DNA from: Phoenix dactylifera
Taxonomy: Eukaryota; Streptophyta; Magnoliopsida; Arecales; Arecaceae
Length of the DNA: 64,000 nt
Direction of reading: 5' to 3'
Assembly: GCF_009389715.1 (NCBI RefSeq)
Contig: NC_052409.1
Coordinates: 7,179,605 to 7,243,604, forward strand
This document shows positions 23,901 to 36,425 of this stretch, piece by piece. Numbering within the stretch: the first letter of the stretch is position 1; each line of letters opens with the position of its first letter. The notes below the pieces were generated by a model that did not search any database, was not told where the DNA came from, and saw only the letters and a list, made by a program, of their open reading frames with translations. A program made the position numbers and the translations under genes.

Positions 23901-26900
23901 TAAGTATAGAGGAGACAATCATTTTCTTAGAAACATGCCACTGTAGGTGTACATTGTTTTGGCATCACATTCTATTCTAGCAGTCCAAAAATCTGAAACA
24001 TATTTCATATCAGACAATTCAAAACTAGGTTGCCGTAGAGCCAAAGTAACACAGGCAATTAAAATGAACATCTTATTGAAATATTTAGGGTTTGGTTGTA
24101 AGTCCCACCAGCCATGTAAGTCTCTACTTTCTTGTGTGAAACACATTTGCCTCCCACTTTCAAAATCTCAAATAAAAAAGTTTCCAGGTCAGTTGTCATA
24201 AATTGATCAATACTTTTGTTACTATATCTGACCATAACTGACCATGTTTGACCATAACCACGTATAGTTAAACCATAGCAGACAATAACTAGTCAGGATC
24301 GAACAAAAGTTAAGCATGTTACTTTTACAACTTCTCAAAAATCAATCCTGTCATTGCCAAATACTATGAACTAAAGGCCTCACTTCCTTAACTCACCCCA
24401 GCCCTTTCCACTTTACACAACAAAGTGAACAATCAGTCGTGTTCTCTTTTGTTGCTTTAATGCTTGATGTTATAGAACAATCAAAAATATAGAAAACGGC
24501 AATTAATCCTATTTTTTAAGCACAAACCGACATAGATGTATCTTTCAACCATATGAACTATTTAGCAAGTACAAAATCAAATAGCCATCAGTGCTACAGT
24601 GTACAAGCAAGAACCTCATTACAGAAGAATCACCATAGGTAAGTTAAGCAAACCTTTATGACAAGGTCATTGACAGAAATTCGTTTTCCACCAGAGGCTT
24701 CTTGCAAAAAATTAAGTTGGCCACGCAGCCTGAGTATTATCAATTTACCATCAACATAGTTTTTAGTGGTCATCACTGGTTTCAAAGAAAAAAAACAAAC
24801 AAAGAACTTTTGGAAAGACAGGTACTCACTCCATAAGTTTGTCAACACGAGTATCTACTGTTAAATAATAATGGGGAATAGTTTGCTTAGAGAGCAGCAA
24901 GCGAGAAGCAGTAACCTGAAAACAAGGATCATCATGTTTTAGCTAACATTTCATAATAGAATAATTCAAATAAGCACTGAGATTGGCAACGGAACCTACT
25001 TTTCTTATTTGAGAATTTGGAATGTCCACATAGGCTAAGGCTTGTGCTGCTCCTGCTTCCTCTATCTTGGAGACGCCCTTAGCAGTAGAGGCTTTATCGA
25101 GTAGAAATGCACGATCAAACAGAAAAGGGTCAAATGATTTGGAGGCTTGATTTTCTTATTCAATGACAAGCAGTTAGACAGGAGTTTGTACAATAAGATA
25201 TTATCCAGCTTTTCATGAAAGAAAAGAAAGAGGAACTTTGAGTGCTTCCTATTGTAGATTAAAACTATAGAATTAACATTTAAAAAGTTTAACTAACGAC
25301 TTATGCCATTAACCACCACTATAGTCAGAATAAAATTGTTCTAAAATATGTGCTAGTAACAGATCTCTGAGATGACCAAACAATGGATATGATCCACTAC
25401 ATGATCCACTCTCTGCATTCTTCCACTCATCTAGTGACTAATACATGCATGCTACAAACAAATGGTAAGTGAAAGTCATGCATTTCGAAGGTGATACATC
25501 AGTATCTTCAAATTTCAAAAGCAATGCAACAGTGTCTCATGATATCTTCAAGAAACCTGAGCCAAGTGTATCAGCATGCATGCTCAAATATGTTGTCACA
25601 AGCAGCAAAACAAATCATATTGTCATTAATTTTTCCTTATTTCTTTATTTGCTGCACGTATTGCACATGTCCAAGGAACTTCAATTGAAGATCCTTATAT
25701 ATCAGCACTTTCCTAGCCATTGGAAGTTAACCTCACATTCAAAAAGTTATCTTTCTTAGTGTCAAATTACAGACCTACATATTATCTCTATAAAATATAA
25801 AAGGATTAAATTAAAAAAAATAAAATAAAATTCTTGAATCAACTGCTACACAAAAGAAAAGGTTTAGATTTCTTTCTTCTGTAGAAAAAAGCATACCCAA
25901 ATAATCTTCGATATCTGCTTTCACAATGCGCCCATCAGGACCAGTTCCTTTTATCCTTGAAAGAGGTACCTGGTTTGATAGAGAAACAAAGGTACCAAGA
26001 ATTAAAGACTAAATGCTTCAGAAACAAGGTTCACAGTTCACACATAAAGAGCTCATAAATGATATGTCAGAACCAATCATCAAACTGTTTCGGCTGGTAA
26101 TATCCTTACTCTAACATCAAGAACTACTTTAGTAATTAAAATGGCTTACCTTGTTATCTTCTGCTAACTTTCTTGCAAGAGGACTGGAGAAAATACGATC
26201 ATCTGCGTAAGAAACTTCTTCAGTCTTTGAAACTTTTTGTTCAGGAGCCTTAATAGGCTCTTCCTTTACAGGTGATGTGGGCTCAGAAGGTGTCTTAACT
26301 TCAGCAGGAGCAGCAGCCGTTGAAACTTCATAATCTTTAAATTTTGCAATATCATCCTCTTCTTCCACAGTTATAGCAATCACCTATTAAAGGAATGTTT
26401 TATATAATAAGCCTAACTTTAATGAGAAATCACTTCTTACAAGGAAATCCTTTTGTACTCCGGATAATAATTTCATGAAGGATATCATCAAGCAACAAAT
26501 TTCTATCCTTGAAGCCAGGAAAACAATTAATGTGGAATATAATTCAACCATCACATAATTAAATGGTTACTTGTTCATGATCTAGGTTGGACCCTTCCAT
26601 TGAGACAAAGATTCACAATATTTGCCTTCTTTATGGAAGGCATACTTCTTGGGTTGCAAAAGGTCAAAATGTTGATAACATTGGCACAAGAGGGATGGCT
26701 GGGTAAGATCAAGGGTCAGCAGATTTGTAGGGGATTTTGTTTGCTTTCTTTCCCCTTGCTTCACTGAAATAAGAGGATTGGAGCCATAATAAGGAACATC
26801 ACATCACTATAAGAAAGTGATGTAAGAGCGACATACAACCTTCATAAATGCTCCAATTACCAATGAGAAATAGTTCATTCCCTTTGAGTTTGCTAGCAAG

Positions 26901-29900
26901 TGCAGCCGTCCACTTCTACATATTAATTATCGACAAAAACTGATGAGAAGCTCCATCATAACTAAAGATGATTATTTCACCATCAGAATCCAGCAATTAG
27001 GAGAGATGCTACTGAACAACAAACAATAAGTATGGGCTTTCTTGCAAGGATTTTTCCATTTCTCTGACCAGCCTCAAGCTAAATGACTCACAATTTGCAG
27101 GGCAACTGTCACATTGTAATAGGGAGCTAAAAAATATGATTACCATTGTCAAAGCACAAGATTTTTACAAACGGTTCTGATACACCCTATGGCAATCTAC
27201 CTTAAGTACATTGGTACAATACGCACCAAAGAACCAATAGATCGGAAAGGTAGATTATCCACCATTACTCTTCACGAGGGTCAATCCTCTTTCCAATTTG
27301 TTTTGTTCAACACTTGCTCCAATTTATAAGTTGCTATCCCCCAGTCAATCTTAACTATAATCAAGGAAAAGAGTCCCAGTGCTCATAAATGCTTTGAGTG
27401 TGAAACGAGTTTTGATTGACGAACATTATATTATTTAGGAGTACATTAATTTAGAAATTTTTTTCCAAGTAAAAGTTGCATGAATGGCTAGTAATATAAG
27501 TCTGGCTAATCCTTCGAAGCCATGATCTTTAAAATAAGTTTCTGTTATGTCCTTGTCCAAGATATGCTCTTTGGAGTCAATGAACAAATAGCACATCAGA
27601 ATTATTTTCATATGAAAGTAATATTCTCCAAAATAGGAATTTAACTAGCAGAGTAATTCTTTTTGACCATAGATGAACATCTAGAGCACTTCTTAGGTCA
27701 GCCAAATAATAGGTATATTATAAATTGCTATAACAGCTTATGAGAATGACAGATGGACATTATAGTGCCCATAGGAACAAATGATAATAGAATAGAATGA
27801 GAGGCCTATTGTAGTAGTACAAATATGACAGCAGTGAGAACAATTTCCTTAGATAAGAACTGAGAATTTATTTTTGATTGAAAGATCTAAGAATTTATAA
27901 GGTGTGTAATATAGTCAGTAGCTATCAGAGAAATGATTTGGATCAAAAATGTATTTCGATTTTTAATATAGATACCTCGCCAACTTTAATTTCTTTGGCC
28001 CCATCCCCGCGTATTATCTTAGCAAGATAGCCTTCTTCCATGCATTCCATTTCCACGGTAGCTTTATCCTAATATAGATGAGATCAAATTCTTCAGTGAT
28101 GCAAATAAACTTTAAGTATATAGTAAGTTATGTATTAAACAATTTAATATATTTAAACATTAGAACCTACAGTTTCAACTTCGCAGAGCACTTCACCAGG
28201 AGAAATTTTATCTCCTTCCTTCTTCAGCCACCTAGCAATGTTTCCCTATAGGCAGTACAAAAGAAGAACCACTAATTACAACATAAACACTTTGTGGAAG
28301 AAGTCTCAGTGATTGATGTCTGCAACAATTGTCCATACCTCAGTCATGGTTGGAGAAAGCGATGGCATCCCGATTTCTTGATGCGGAGGTAAATCTGAAA
28401 CCATGTATTCCACAAAATTTTAGCAAGTTTTTGGGTGCATAACTACTTGTTATTTAAATTTTTTTATAAAAAATAGCATTTCTTGCACATGCCAAATAAC
28501 ACAAACAAAGAAAAGGAATATATAAGAACAAGAAGAAAATACATTTAAAAAAATTATGGACAATTTACATCTTATAAATATAACTAGGTTGCCCAGATGT
28601 TTGTACTTGGCAGGGGCACTAATGTAAGACATATATTGACACATGTACCAACAGTTGGAAAATTCTTTTAACAGTTTACTTACAATAAAAATCCACAGAA
28701 TCTTACATATGAAATCCCCAAAATCCAATACTTTCTATTATTCTTATATTATTTGCAACCACCAGGCTATTATAAGAAAATTAAGACATATGCATGAAAC
28801 TATCAATTACATATATGTTTTTGATTTAGGGTTTATGTGGATTTTATCTATTGGTGGATTGCTCATGTCCATAATACATGCTTCTTATATGGTCAAATTA
28901 TCAACTTTTGGTATTTTGTAGGTATGTGAGCTATTTGTCCTTCATTACTTATTATTTTATAAAGCACACTGATGTCATATGTGATATGGAAGATGATCTT
29001 GCAAAAAAAGGCAAACAGCCAAAAGTGAATGAGGATTTTGAGTTATTCTTGTAATCTATGTTTGAAAACTAGTCAAGGTTAATTTTCTTTAGCTTTAAAA
29101 GGTAATTAGCATAGTTTGGTCTTCTTTTGATTCAAAGTTCAGATCAAAGCCATGGACAGATGATTTTGTTGGTCCATGAGCTAATGGTAGACTAATACTT
29201 TTATGTTATACAAGCATATGGCCACCTCCATTGCACTTGGAAGTAAAATAAATTTATTTAAACATACTTCTTAAGATATATTTTCTTATGTATATCTTAT
29301 TTTTCTAAGGGATTTTTCCTAATCATTCAAATAAATTTACAAAATAGTGAAAGAAAAAAAAGGGCATCCCACTGCATGAGGCTCCCATAACTGCTACGTC
29401 TAGGAAGGGTCAAATATAAACAGCCTTACCCCCATGCGCGAAGAGGATGTCTCCATATTTCGAACATATGACACCCAGGTTATAATGGAGCAACCTTATC
29501 GTTGAGCCAAGACCCGCCCTCAAAAATTTACAAAATAGAGAACATATAAAACAAAATATCAGAACTTTTGAAATAAAGATTGGAGAGGAAGAATTACACA
29601 TTGAAGGTTGGATTAAAATGGGATATCGAGATTGAGGGCATAAGGTTGTTAGAGAGGAAAGTAGCGATGGAAAGGGGTTAAGTTTGTTAGGTTAATTTTC
29701 TTTAGCTTTAAAATGTATTTACCTTAACTCGGTCTGCATATGATGAAAATGTTTTAAATCAAAGCCAACTAGTGGACCACGAGAAGATGATTTTGTTGGT
29801 CTACAAACTATTGGTAGACTTATACTTTTAAAGTTATACTAGAATTCACATTGTGAAGATTGCCCACTAAAATAAGGGACACTTATCAGTTGCAAGTGAT

Positions 29901-32900
29901 CAAGCTTGGCCTCCCTAATTTGGGAAGAGTTACTAGCCAAATAAGAATAGGAGGGATGTATACAGGCATCTTGTGGTAGTGTAAGACCGTCTAGGCTTCA
30001 AATTGGTGGCCGAAAACCCCTTAACAACCCCCTTAAAATAATAATAACAACAATAATAATAAAAACAACAACAACAACAACAATAAAACAACAACAACAA
30101 CAATAACAATAAAACAACAACAACAACATAATTATTACAACTTCTCGTTCTTGTTCTTTTTTGGTAAAGTTCACTTAAAGCCCTATTCCTATTAAGATTC
30201 TTTTGATCAAAAAGTTTTAGAATGAGAAAATCCGTAAAAAGTACAAAAATGTTTTTCAACTCCTTAGATTCTTTAACTCCTACTAGAATTCTTTAATTTG
30301 TTCTAAGAAATTGCACTTAAAACTATGGAGATGAGACATGTTAGCTTTGAAACAAGATTGATGCAGGACAGAAAAGAAGAAGAAGAAGGAAGAGAAGAGA
30401 AAAGAAGGATGAGAACCAGGGAGAAGCAAAGGGAGAGAAAAAGGGGATATCTCAATATTCTGTAATCTCAATAACTTAATCTGTATTCTCAATTAACATG
30501 GTAATGGATTTATATAGACAACTCAAAACCCTAATAAGAGTCCGCATAAAAATAAAAAATACTAGAGTCCGCATGAAATTCTAATTCTCAAATTCACAAA
30601 ACTCTAGTTCCAAATAAAAATAAAATTCTCTAAATTTCCAAATAAAAATAAAAAAATTCTAATATCTATGTTTTTGCCTAACAAAAGTGCACCTAATTTT
30701 CTTATCAATGGATGGTCATTTGTCAAATGTTCATTTTCAGATTGCATCCTGGTTAAAATCAAATAACATCAGAATTCAGAACCATTCTCAGTTTTCCCTG
30801 AGTTAACTATGGTACTGTTTCGGCGGAAGAATACCAACATTAAGTCAATTTCGGGTCAGTTTGGGTTTATGGTTTAGTTGGCCTGGGACTTTGTTGGTTG
30901 GGTTGAGCTTTGGCTGGCCCAACCCTGACAAAACCTATCTCTGTTGCACAGGCCTTGGTTGTAATGCTAATATCAGGAACCCAATACCTGGTAAGCTTCA
31001 TATGTTAGCCCAAACCAATAGAAATAGAAATTACCTAAATGCATGCATGCATCCATCCATCCATCCATCAGAGTAGTTGTTTTTATCAGTATATTTTTTT
31101 ACTCAATTTGTTGGGAGCATGGTCTATCGTACCGCCCGGTACAGAGCGTACTGTACCATACCAAGAAAAACCGATATAAAACTTAACTTCAAGTCGGTAC
31201 AAGCTCCGTACCGAGATGTACCGATCCGTATCAAAGTGTGCACCAATCCGTACCAAGGCGTAAACCCGTATCGAGGCATACCGAGATAAAAATTGAAAAA
31301 AAATAATTAGAGAACTATTTCGGCACAGAGATGTATCATACCATACCGAACCAATAAGGTACCGATCCGGTACCCGGTACCGAGATTGCAGACCTTGGTT
31401 GGGGTCTCTATCCTTACTAAAAACACAGATTGAATTGCTCATCCACATGGTACTCCATTTACAATACACAGAATGCTAATAGATTATCGTCACAACATAA
31501 GGGTGCATAACTCTAGTCAACTGATATTTCTGTCCATTATCCGGCATCATTGCATATAAAAGCAATATGCATCACTATATTATATATTAATAGAAGTGAT
31601 AAAAGATCGTACCACATTGCAGTTTTAAACTCAAAACGGGCCATCCTAGATAACTTTGTTTCTATCTTAGATGATCAAGAACTTATTCTTTTTTCATTTT
31701 TGTGACTTATGAGCCCACTACATGTTGGACATGGTCATAACAAAAAATCATTATTAGACGTTGAACTAAAGATTGGAAATCAAGATAACCCATAGCCTAT
31801 AACATTCTTGTAGTACTGTCAACATGTTTATGACACCTGCAATAAAATTTGTTGCTAATGTGTCGAACATAGTTGTTTCCTATGGCTTATCATCATGAAA
31901 TTCTGACTTGTTTGTGTTTTAAAAGAGAAAATATAAAAACATAGTTGTGTGATGTTAGTTCTTAGAACATTTACTTGAAGCTATAGAATGCAACTGTTAA
32001 AAATCTTGCATAGAAACTAGAATAAGTACTTAGGCTAATCAATGTTTCAAAATATTGAATAACATAGTATATATTAGTGTGAAAATTGCAAAACATTTTA
32101 TGGAGTAGTGAATCTTTCCATGACACAATAACTGTGTTTTCCTGACCCTTAAACAACAAAAGCACAATACATGACACTTTAATTTTTTTTAGAAAATAAG
32201 AAATCATAAAGATCCTACCAAAGCTTATCAAGCTCTCAATGCTATTTGTAATTTAAACTAACTGATTTCCCTCGGTCAAGTAATTCTTTTTAAAAAAAAC
32301 TAGCACAATAAAAAATAGTTAAGTGTTCAAAAATTACTTGAAAAAGGCTAATTGAAAGAGTTCCCTACAAATCATTTTTAACTCATAGATTTCATATTAG
32401 TTAATATAAAACTTCTGGATATGACATTCATATAGTTGGAAAAAGGCTAGATAGTTATGGTTATGGTTATATAGCATTCCTAGCATGCATACCTTTTCCT
32501 TAACTAATCATTTAAAGCTATTGTTAAGATCCTCTAGATTGTATCTTAAACATGTAGGTGGAATACCAGCAATCTTTTGGGTGCCTAGGATATCACCCAA
32601 TCTCCCAATCTCATAACACAGATCTTTAGATCCAAAAGCTCAAGCATAAGACAAACTGGTACTAGAAAAGCAATTTCTAATTAGAATGTGAAATTGAAGA
32701 TTTAAGAGGAGGAAATGGTGGAAACAGTAAAAAATAAAACATACCTGAGTTGCTTGAGTAACATCTCCTTGGAGCTGCCTGCATACTAAGGAATGGCAAA
32801 GCTATTTTAGCAATCTTTGATGGTGTTAACAATAGGCAGTTTTATGGCATAAAAAGAACTTTACTAACCATGACAAAGTGCTGTTGAACCTCATGCCAGC

Positions 32901-35521
32901 CACTTGAATAGTCATTTTAGTTGTTTTTCTAGAAATGCTGGTCTTGACTAGCCCTAGAGAAGGTATCTAAAAAAAAATTCAATAATAATGCTTAGGATCA
33001 GGTCAAGCCACTCAAGAGAAACTAGAAAACAACACTTTTGCCAACAGCCACCACCTTGATAACATCAAAATCTTTTATGCTGCTTCTGCCTTCAAAGCTC
33101 TTGGTTTTAAATGGAATGCCTCCAACAAAAATATTCGAATCTCCATCCCTCTTTCCATGCAAACCACACCGATGGCTCCTTGATATATCTGAAAATGACC
33201 AAAACCTGAAACATTAAATTAATTGACAAGCAGTCAATTTTAAAGGAAAGGTTTAAAAAAATGTATCAATTGATATTTTCAATTTGCTGTTACATCATTA
33301 AAGCACAACATTAGCATATGGTAAAGTCAAAATTGCAATAAAGTTGAAAAAAGTTACCTGAAAGCTTCATATTTAATTCAAGATAACCATTATTTCTACA
33401 TAGTGAAGATTTTGTCCACTTTTTGCGGACAATTTTTTTGCACTTGCTTACATCTTAACTTGACCTAAAAAGCAAGGATAGCATAATTTAGGATGTAGGG
33501 GAGGTTAGAGTTTGTACAGATATGAGGGATTCTTTTCCAGATCAGTAGAGTCAATTTGATCAGAATCTTAGAGATGAGAGAAGGACAGGGGATGATCAAT
33601 TTTTTGGAAGACTGATATGAATGGCTTGAAAAGAGTTCTAAAGAAGAGTATATATCAGATCTGTTACCAATCTGGTCAGAAAAAATAGCTAAAGAACAAA
33701 GAGAAAGCTCAGAAGATCAGTCCAATTTTCAGAGTTCACCTAATTTAAATTTGGGTTTACATTATAAGCATAAGAGGGCAAGCTGAAGGAGAAGGGAAGA
33801 GATCTCAAACACATTTCATTCTTCCAGTTTTGTAGAGCTAACATTTTAATAGCAGTTGGCTTTCCTTCATATATAAGAGGGCTAATCAAACAAAATCTAG
33901 AGTCTTGTGTCATTTTATGATTCTTATCTCAGTTTGTTAAAATAATAATAATAATAAGTGGAGCATCTTATCCTGATTTTGTACAAAATGTATGTCGTAC
34001 AACAAAAAAGTCGTACAAAATATATGTTCCCTTATGAACCATCATTTACAACCTTCTACTGTACATCTATGTTGACGTACAAAATGTGCTGCCTTCTCAG
34101 AGTCAAGTGAAACCATAGGTATTCTATAATCTTACACCTAAATAATCTAAAAACAGTTTCATCTTTGCAAACAATAGAATAAATGATTTACAGTGGTGAT
34201 CAGATTATTTATGATCAAAGTGCCTCTTATTCAATAAGATTCTGATGGTGTAATGATAGAATTTAGAAACCTTAGTGGGTTATATGGCGACTTGTTGGAA
34301 AGCACCATTTTTATTTGGCTTTTCCTGCAAGCAAGCAATAACCAAAAACTAGTTACCTGTTTTTGCTGTCCCAGAAAGCACCCCGGTTACCTAAGAACCT
34401 AACTCTTCTACTATCTGTCCATTTTGTAGTTCAATAGCACTACACACTATAAAAATTGATTGAGCAAGACACCTATCACTGCAAGATGAATCAAAATCAA
34501 AATAAAAGGGAATTATAGATGGTAGTGTCCATACCATCTCTTTTACCAACAAAAGGGCCAGCATCTTTTGAAAAATAACGAGCAAGAACAGCAGGCTCAT
34601 TTTGTAGAGCATTCTGAGCATTCCTTAACTGCAAGATCAAGAAAAGAGAAACATAAGCACCAGGCATTGAAAATGAAGACTGTTTAACGAATCACCAGAA
34701 AACTTCCAAATATGCTCAGCTTGCAGAAATAAAATCAAAGTCCATGGTAAAAAAAACATCAGGTGACTATCATATGAATGTTGCAGTCCTTCTAATGGGG
34801 CATTCCATATCATAGAGAAACACTCTTTATTTATGGAACCATTTACACAAAGACATGAGATATCGGAAATAAGCTTCCAACAAAATGGGATAGCAATCAC
34901 AGAAGCTAATAACAGCACCATACTCATCATCCTCAAAGACGTTTTCCTTCAGAATTTAAAATCCAAAAGCTCCATAGAATAAGTCAAACCTCTAAGAAAT
35001 GATGCTAAATTCCTCACCAAGTAACAACTTTAAGGGAAAAACAGGCCAGCCATTGACCCAATAAGCCCAGTCGGCATGCAGCAAAACCAATCTTTTCAGT
35101 CTAACCTATATGGAGATTGGAGAGGGAGCATGATGGTACTCAATATAGAGAACCAAGATGATCTCTAGGGCTCAGATTATAACCCAAAGAGACAATTTGA
35201 AACGCAGCCCGCCAAGAGTGAAAACATTGAAATCCATCGGTAAGAGTCTCAGCACGAACACAAGACTTTGAAAAGATTTCACATTCGTAATGCTCAAACA
35301 TCCTTCATATCCAATCATTTCTAAACCATCCTTCTAATCCGTAGCAGAAAAAAGAACACATGAGCACAAAAATGGATGACAACCAAAACAGGCAGAATTT
35401 TACTCAAAAACGATGAAAAATGAAAAAAAAAAAATTCAACAAACTGACACCCAAAGCAGCCCAACCGGATCAAGAAAGAGACCTTGCGAGAGTGGCGGAG
35501 CATCTTCGAAGCAATCGTCAT
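20961..35521 (-). CDS. Dihydrolipoamide acetyltransferase, E2 of mitochondrial pyruvate dehydrogenase complex
   Basis: Transfers the acetyl group from the E1-bound intermediate, via lipoyl-lysine, to CoA, and forms the core of the mitochondrial complex. Nineteen coding exons, in order: 35521-35483, 34628-34535, 33188-33055, 32966-32869, 32785-32745, 28394-28339, 28245-28171, 28068-27976, 26383-26150, 25969-25897, 25091-25000, 24915-24830, 24729-24654, 22224-22157, 22041-21975, 21901-21806, 21725-21623, 21257-21162 and 21031-20961. All are in phase and give 563 aa. The N-terminus is basic ([13 protein letters not shown]), like a mitochondrial presequence. There is one lipoyl domain (about 136-215; ETDKATVEM, modified Lys181), a Pro/Glu/Ala hinge, an E1/E3-binding domain (276-312, SSPLARKLA) and the catalytic domain with DHRVIDG (His536, Asp540). 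It is close in length to plant single-lipoyl E2 proteins. No lesion was seen. Confidence 0.95.
23690..23878. mobile_element. Degenerate MITE-like remnant in an E2 intron
   Basis: About 190 bp, low in AT compared with the intron around it, full of GGTAC/GTACC-type motifs, and ending ...GATTAGAAACCTTGG. The end resembles the termini at 13868 and 31397. The left end (CAATCTTGGACCG) pairs only loosely. It is probably an old member of the same CAAGG-ended family. Confidence 0.5.
29073..29232. repeat. Left copy of a diverged direct repeat in E2 intron 5
   Basis: Shares GGTTAATTTTCTTTAGC, AATCAAAGCC or GATCAAAGCC, AGATGATTTTGTTGGTC and GGTAGACTxATACTTTTA, in order, with 29688-29851. The Au-like SINE lies between the copies. 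The two copies are well diverged. Confidence 0.75.
29362..29521 (+). mobile_element. Au-like SINE (tRNA-derived) in E2 intron 5
   Basis: The segment runs from GGGCATCCCACTGCATGAGG to AAGACCCGCCCTC. It keeps the Au SINE landmarks: AGGAAGGGTCAAATATAAAC, CAGCCTTACCCC, GAGGATGTCTCC, GACACCCAGGTTATAATGG, AGCAACCTTATCGTTG and AGCCAAGACCCGCCCTC. Au is a widespread plant SINE first described from Aegilops. The identification is from memory of the consensus. The copy has several changes and is likely old. It is antisense to the E2 gene. Confidence 0.8.
29688..29851. repeat. Right copy of the direct repeat in E2 intron 5
   Basis: Partner of 29073-29232, with the same order of landmarks and ending near ATACTTTTAAAGTTATAC. 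The pair may be two fragments of one element or an old segmental duplication. Confidence 0.7.
30033..30130. repeat. Compound AAC/AAT trinucleotide microsatellite
   Basis: About 98 bp made of AAT and AAC triplets in blocks, inside E2 intron 5. It is probably polymorphic. Confidence 0.9.
31040..31072. repeat. ATGC/ATCC tetranucleotide microsatellite
   Basis: Three ATGC units run directly into about four ATCC units, within E2 intron 5. Confidence 0.85.
31118..31397. mobile_element. hAT-type MITE (280 bp), CAAGGTCT / GGTACCG family
   Basis: Begins CATGGTCTATCGTACCG and ends CGGTACCGAGATTGCAGACCTTG, giving imperfect terminal inverted repeats. Candidate 8-bp duplications are GTTGGGAG (31110-31117) and GTTGGGGT (31398-31405). 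The interior is rich in GTACCGA motifs and has no coding capacity. Its right end resembles the right end of the hAT element at 13868, so that family may have mobilised it. Confidence 0.7.
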
Positions 35522-36210
35522 GATTTGATCCGATCTGATCGCCTCCGCCACGCCGATCTACACCGTCCCAAAATCCAATCAGACCATCCAATCAATCCAC
35601 CAGAAGCGAGAGAAGAGCGAGAGAGAGGGAGATCTGACCCAAAGAACCAGTAAGGCGAGAACTCTGGAGGTAGACAGCGGAGAAGAGGAGAAGGGAAGGT
35701 GAGGATCGTGGAAGGGAAGGGACGGACGGAAAGATGAAAGAGGGTTTGGGAAGGTGGGAAGCGGACCTGATTTATTCTTAGGAAGGAAAAGAATAGAGAG
35801 GCGGAACGCAGCTTGGTTGGCAGCCGAGCCTTGCTGAGGTAGGTAACTTAAGACTGGTACAATGCCCCCAAAGAAATCTGATGCTGCCTCGATTTCTTGC
35901 ATGATTAGTTTCAGAAAAATAAATAATGTACTTAATATATGACATTTATTTCATCAATAAATAAAATGGATCATTTTATAGCATGAGTCCCAATTGGACT
36001 TTGAAATGCATAGCAATTGGACTTTGGGAATTTAGATTGGTGTTGGACCTTTGAAATGGATTCTAGCAACCTCTAAAGCATTAGAAACGTGAGTTCTCAA
36101 ATAATGATTTGATTAGGGTCAAAATAATTAGGCATCAAAGGTATAAGATGGTGGTCATTACCACCTCTAAGTCATTAATACTAAGAAGGGCTACTACTAG
36201 CTACCGACTT
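35522..36210 (-). other. PDH-E2 promoter and 5' leader region
   Basis: Upstream of the E2 start codon. The 35580-35760 segment is strongly purine-rich on the plus strand (CT-rich on the sense strand), like a plant 5' leader. No clear TATA box was identified, which fits a housekeeping gene. No upstream coding exon was found; the first ATG in frame is at 35521. Confidence 0.4.
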
Positions 36211-36214
36211 ATTT

Positions 36215-36425
36215 TGATAGTGTTATACCAAGATATATCGTTTCGGTATCAGGCTCTATACTGATATCATACCATCACTATGATGATACAGAACAGTATA
36301 GAGCTCGTTTGGCATGCCGAATGTTGGTACGTCCTCTATATCATACATCGGTGTCAAACCATTATGGCATGGTATGTCCCATACTTTCTAGTTTGGTACA
36401 CTGCGGTGGACTTTGTGTTGTACTA
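36215..36425. mobile_element. Degenerate MITE-like remnant
   Basis: A 210-bp tract with repeated GTACC, GGTAT and TACCAA motifs and TTATACCAAGATATATCG near the left end. It resembles the tract at 55152-55292 and the MITE at 31118-31397. Termini and duplications are not clear. Confidence 0.4.

Noticed and set aside
30033..30130. CRISPR-like array
   Set aside because: It is a simple AAC/AAT microsatellite with no spacers. A CRISPR is not expected in plant DNA.
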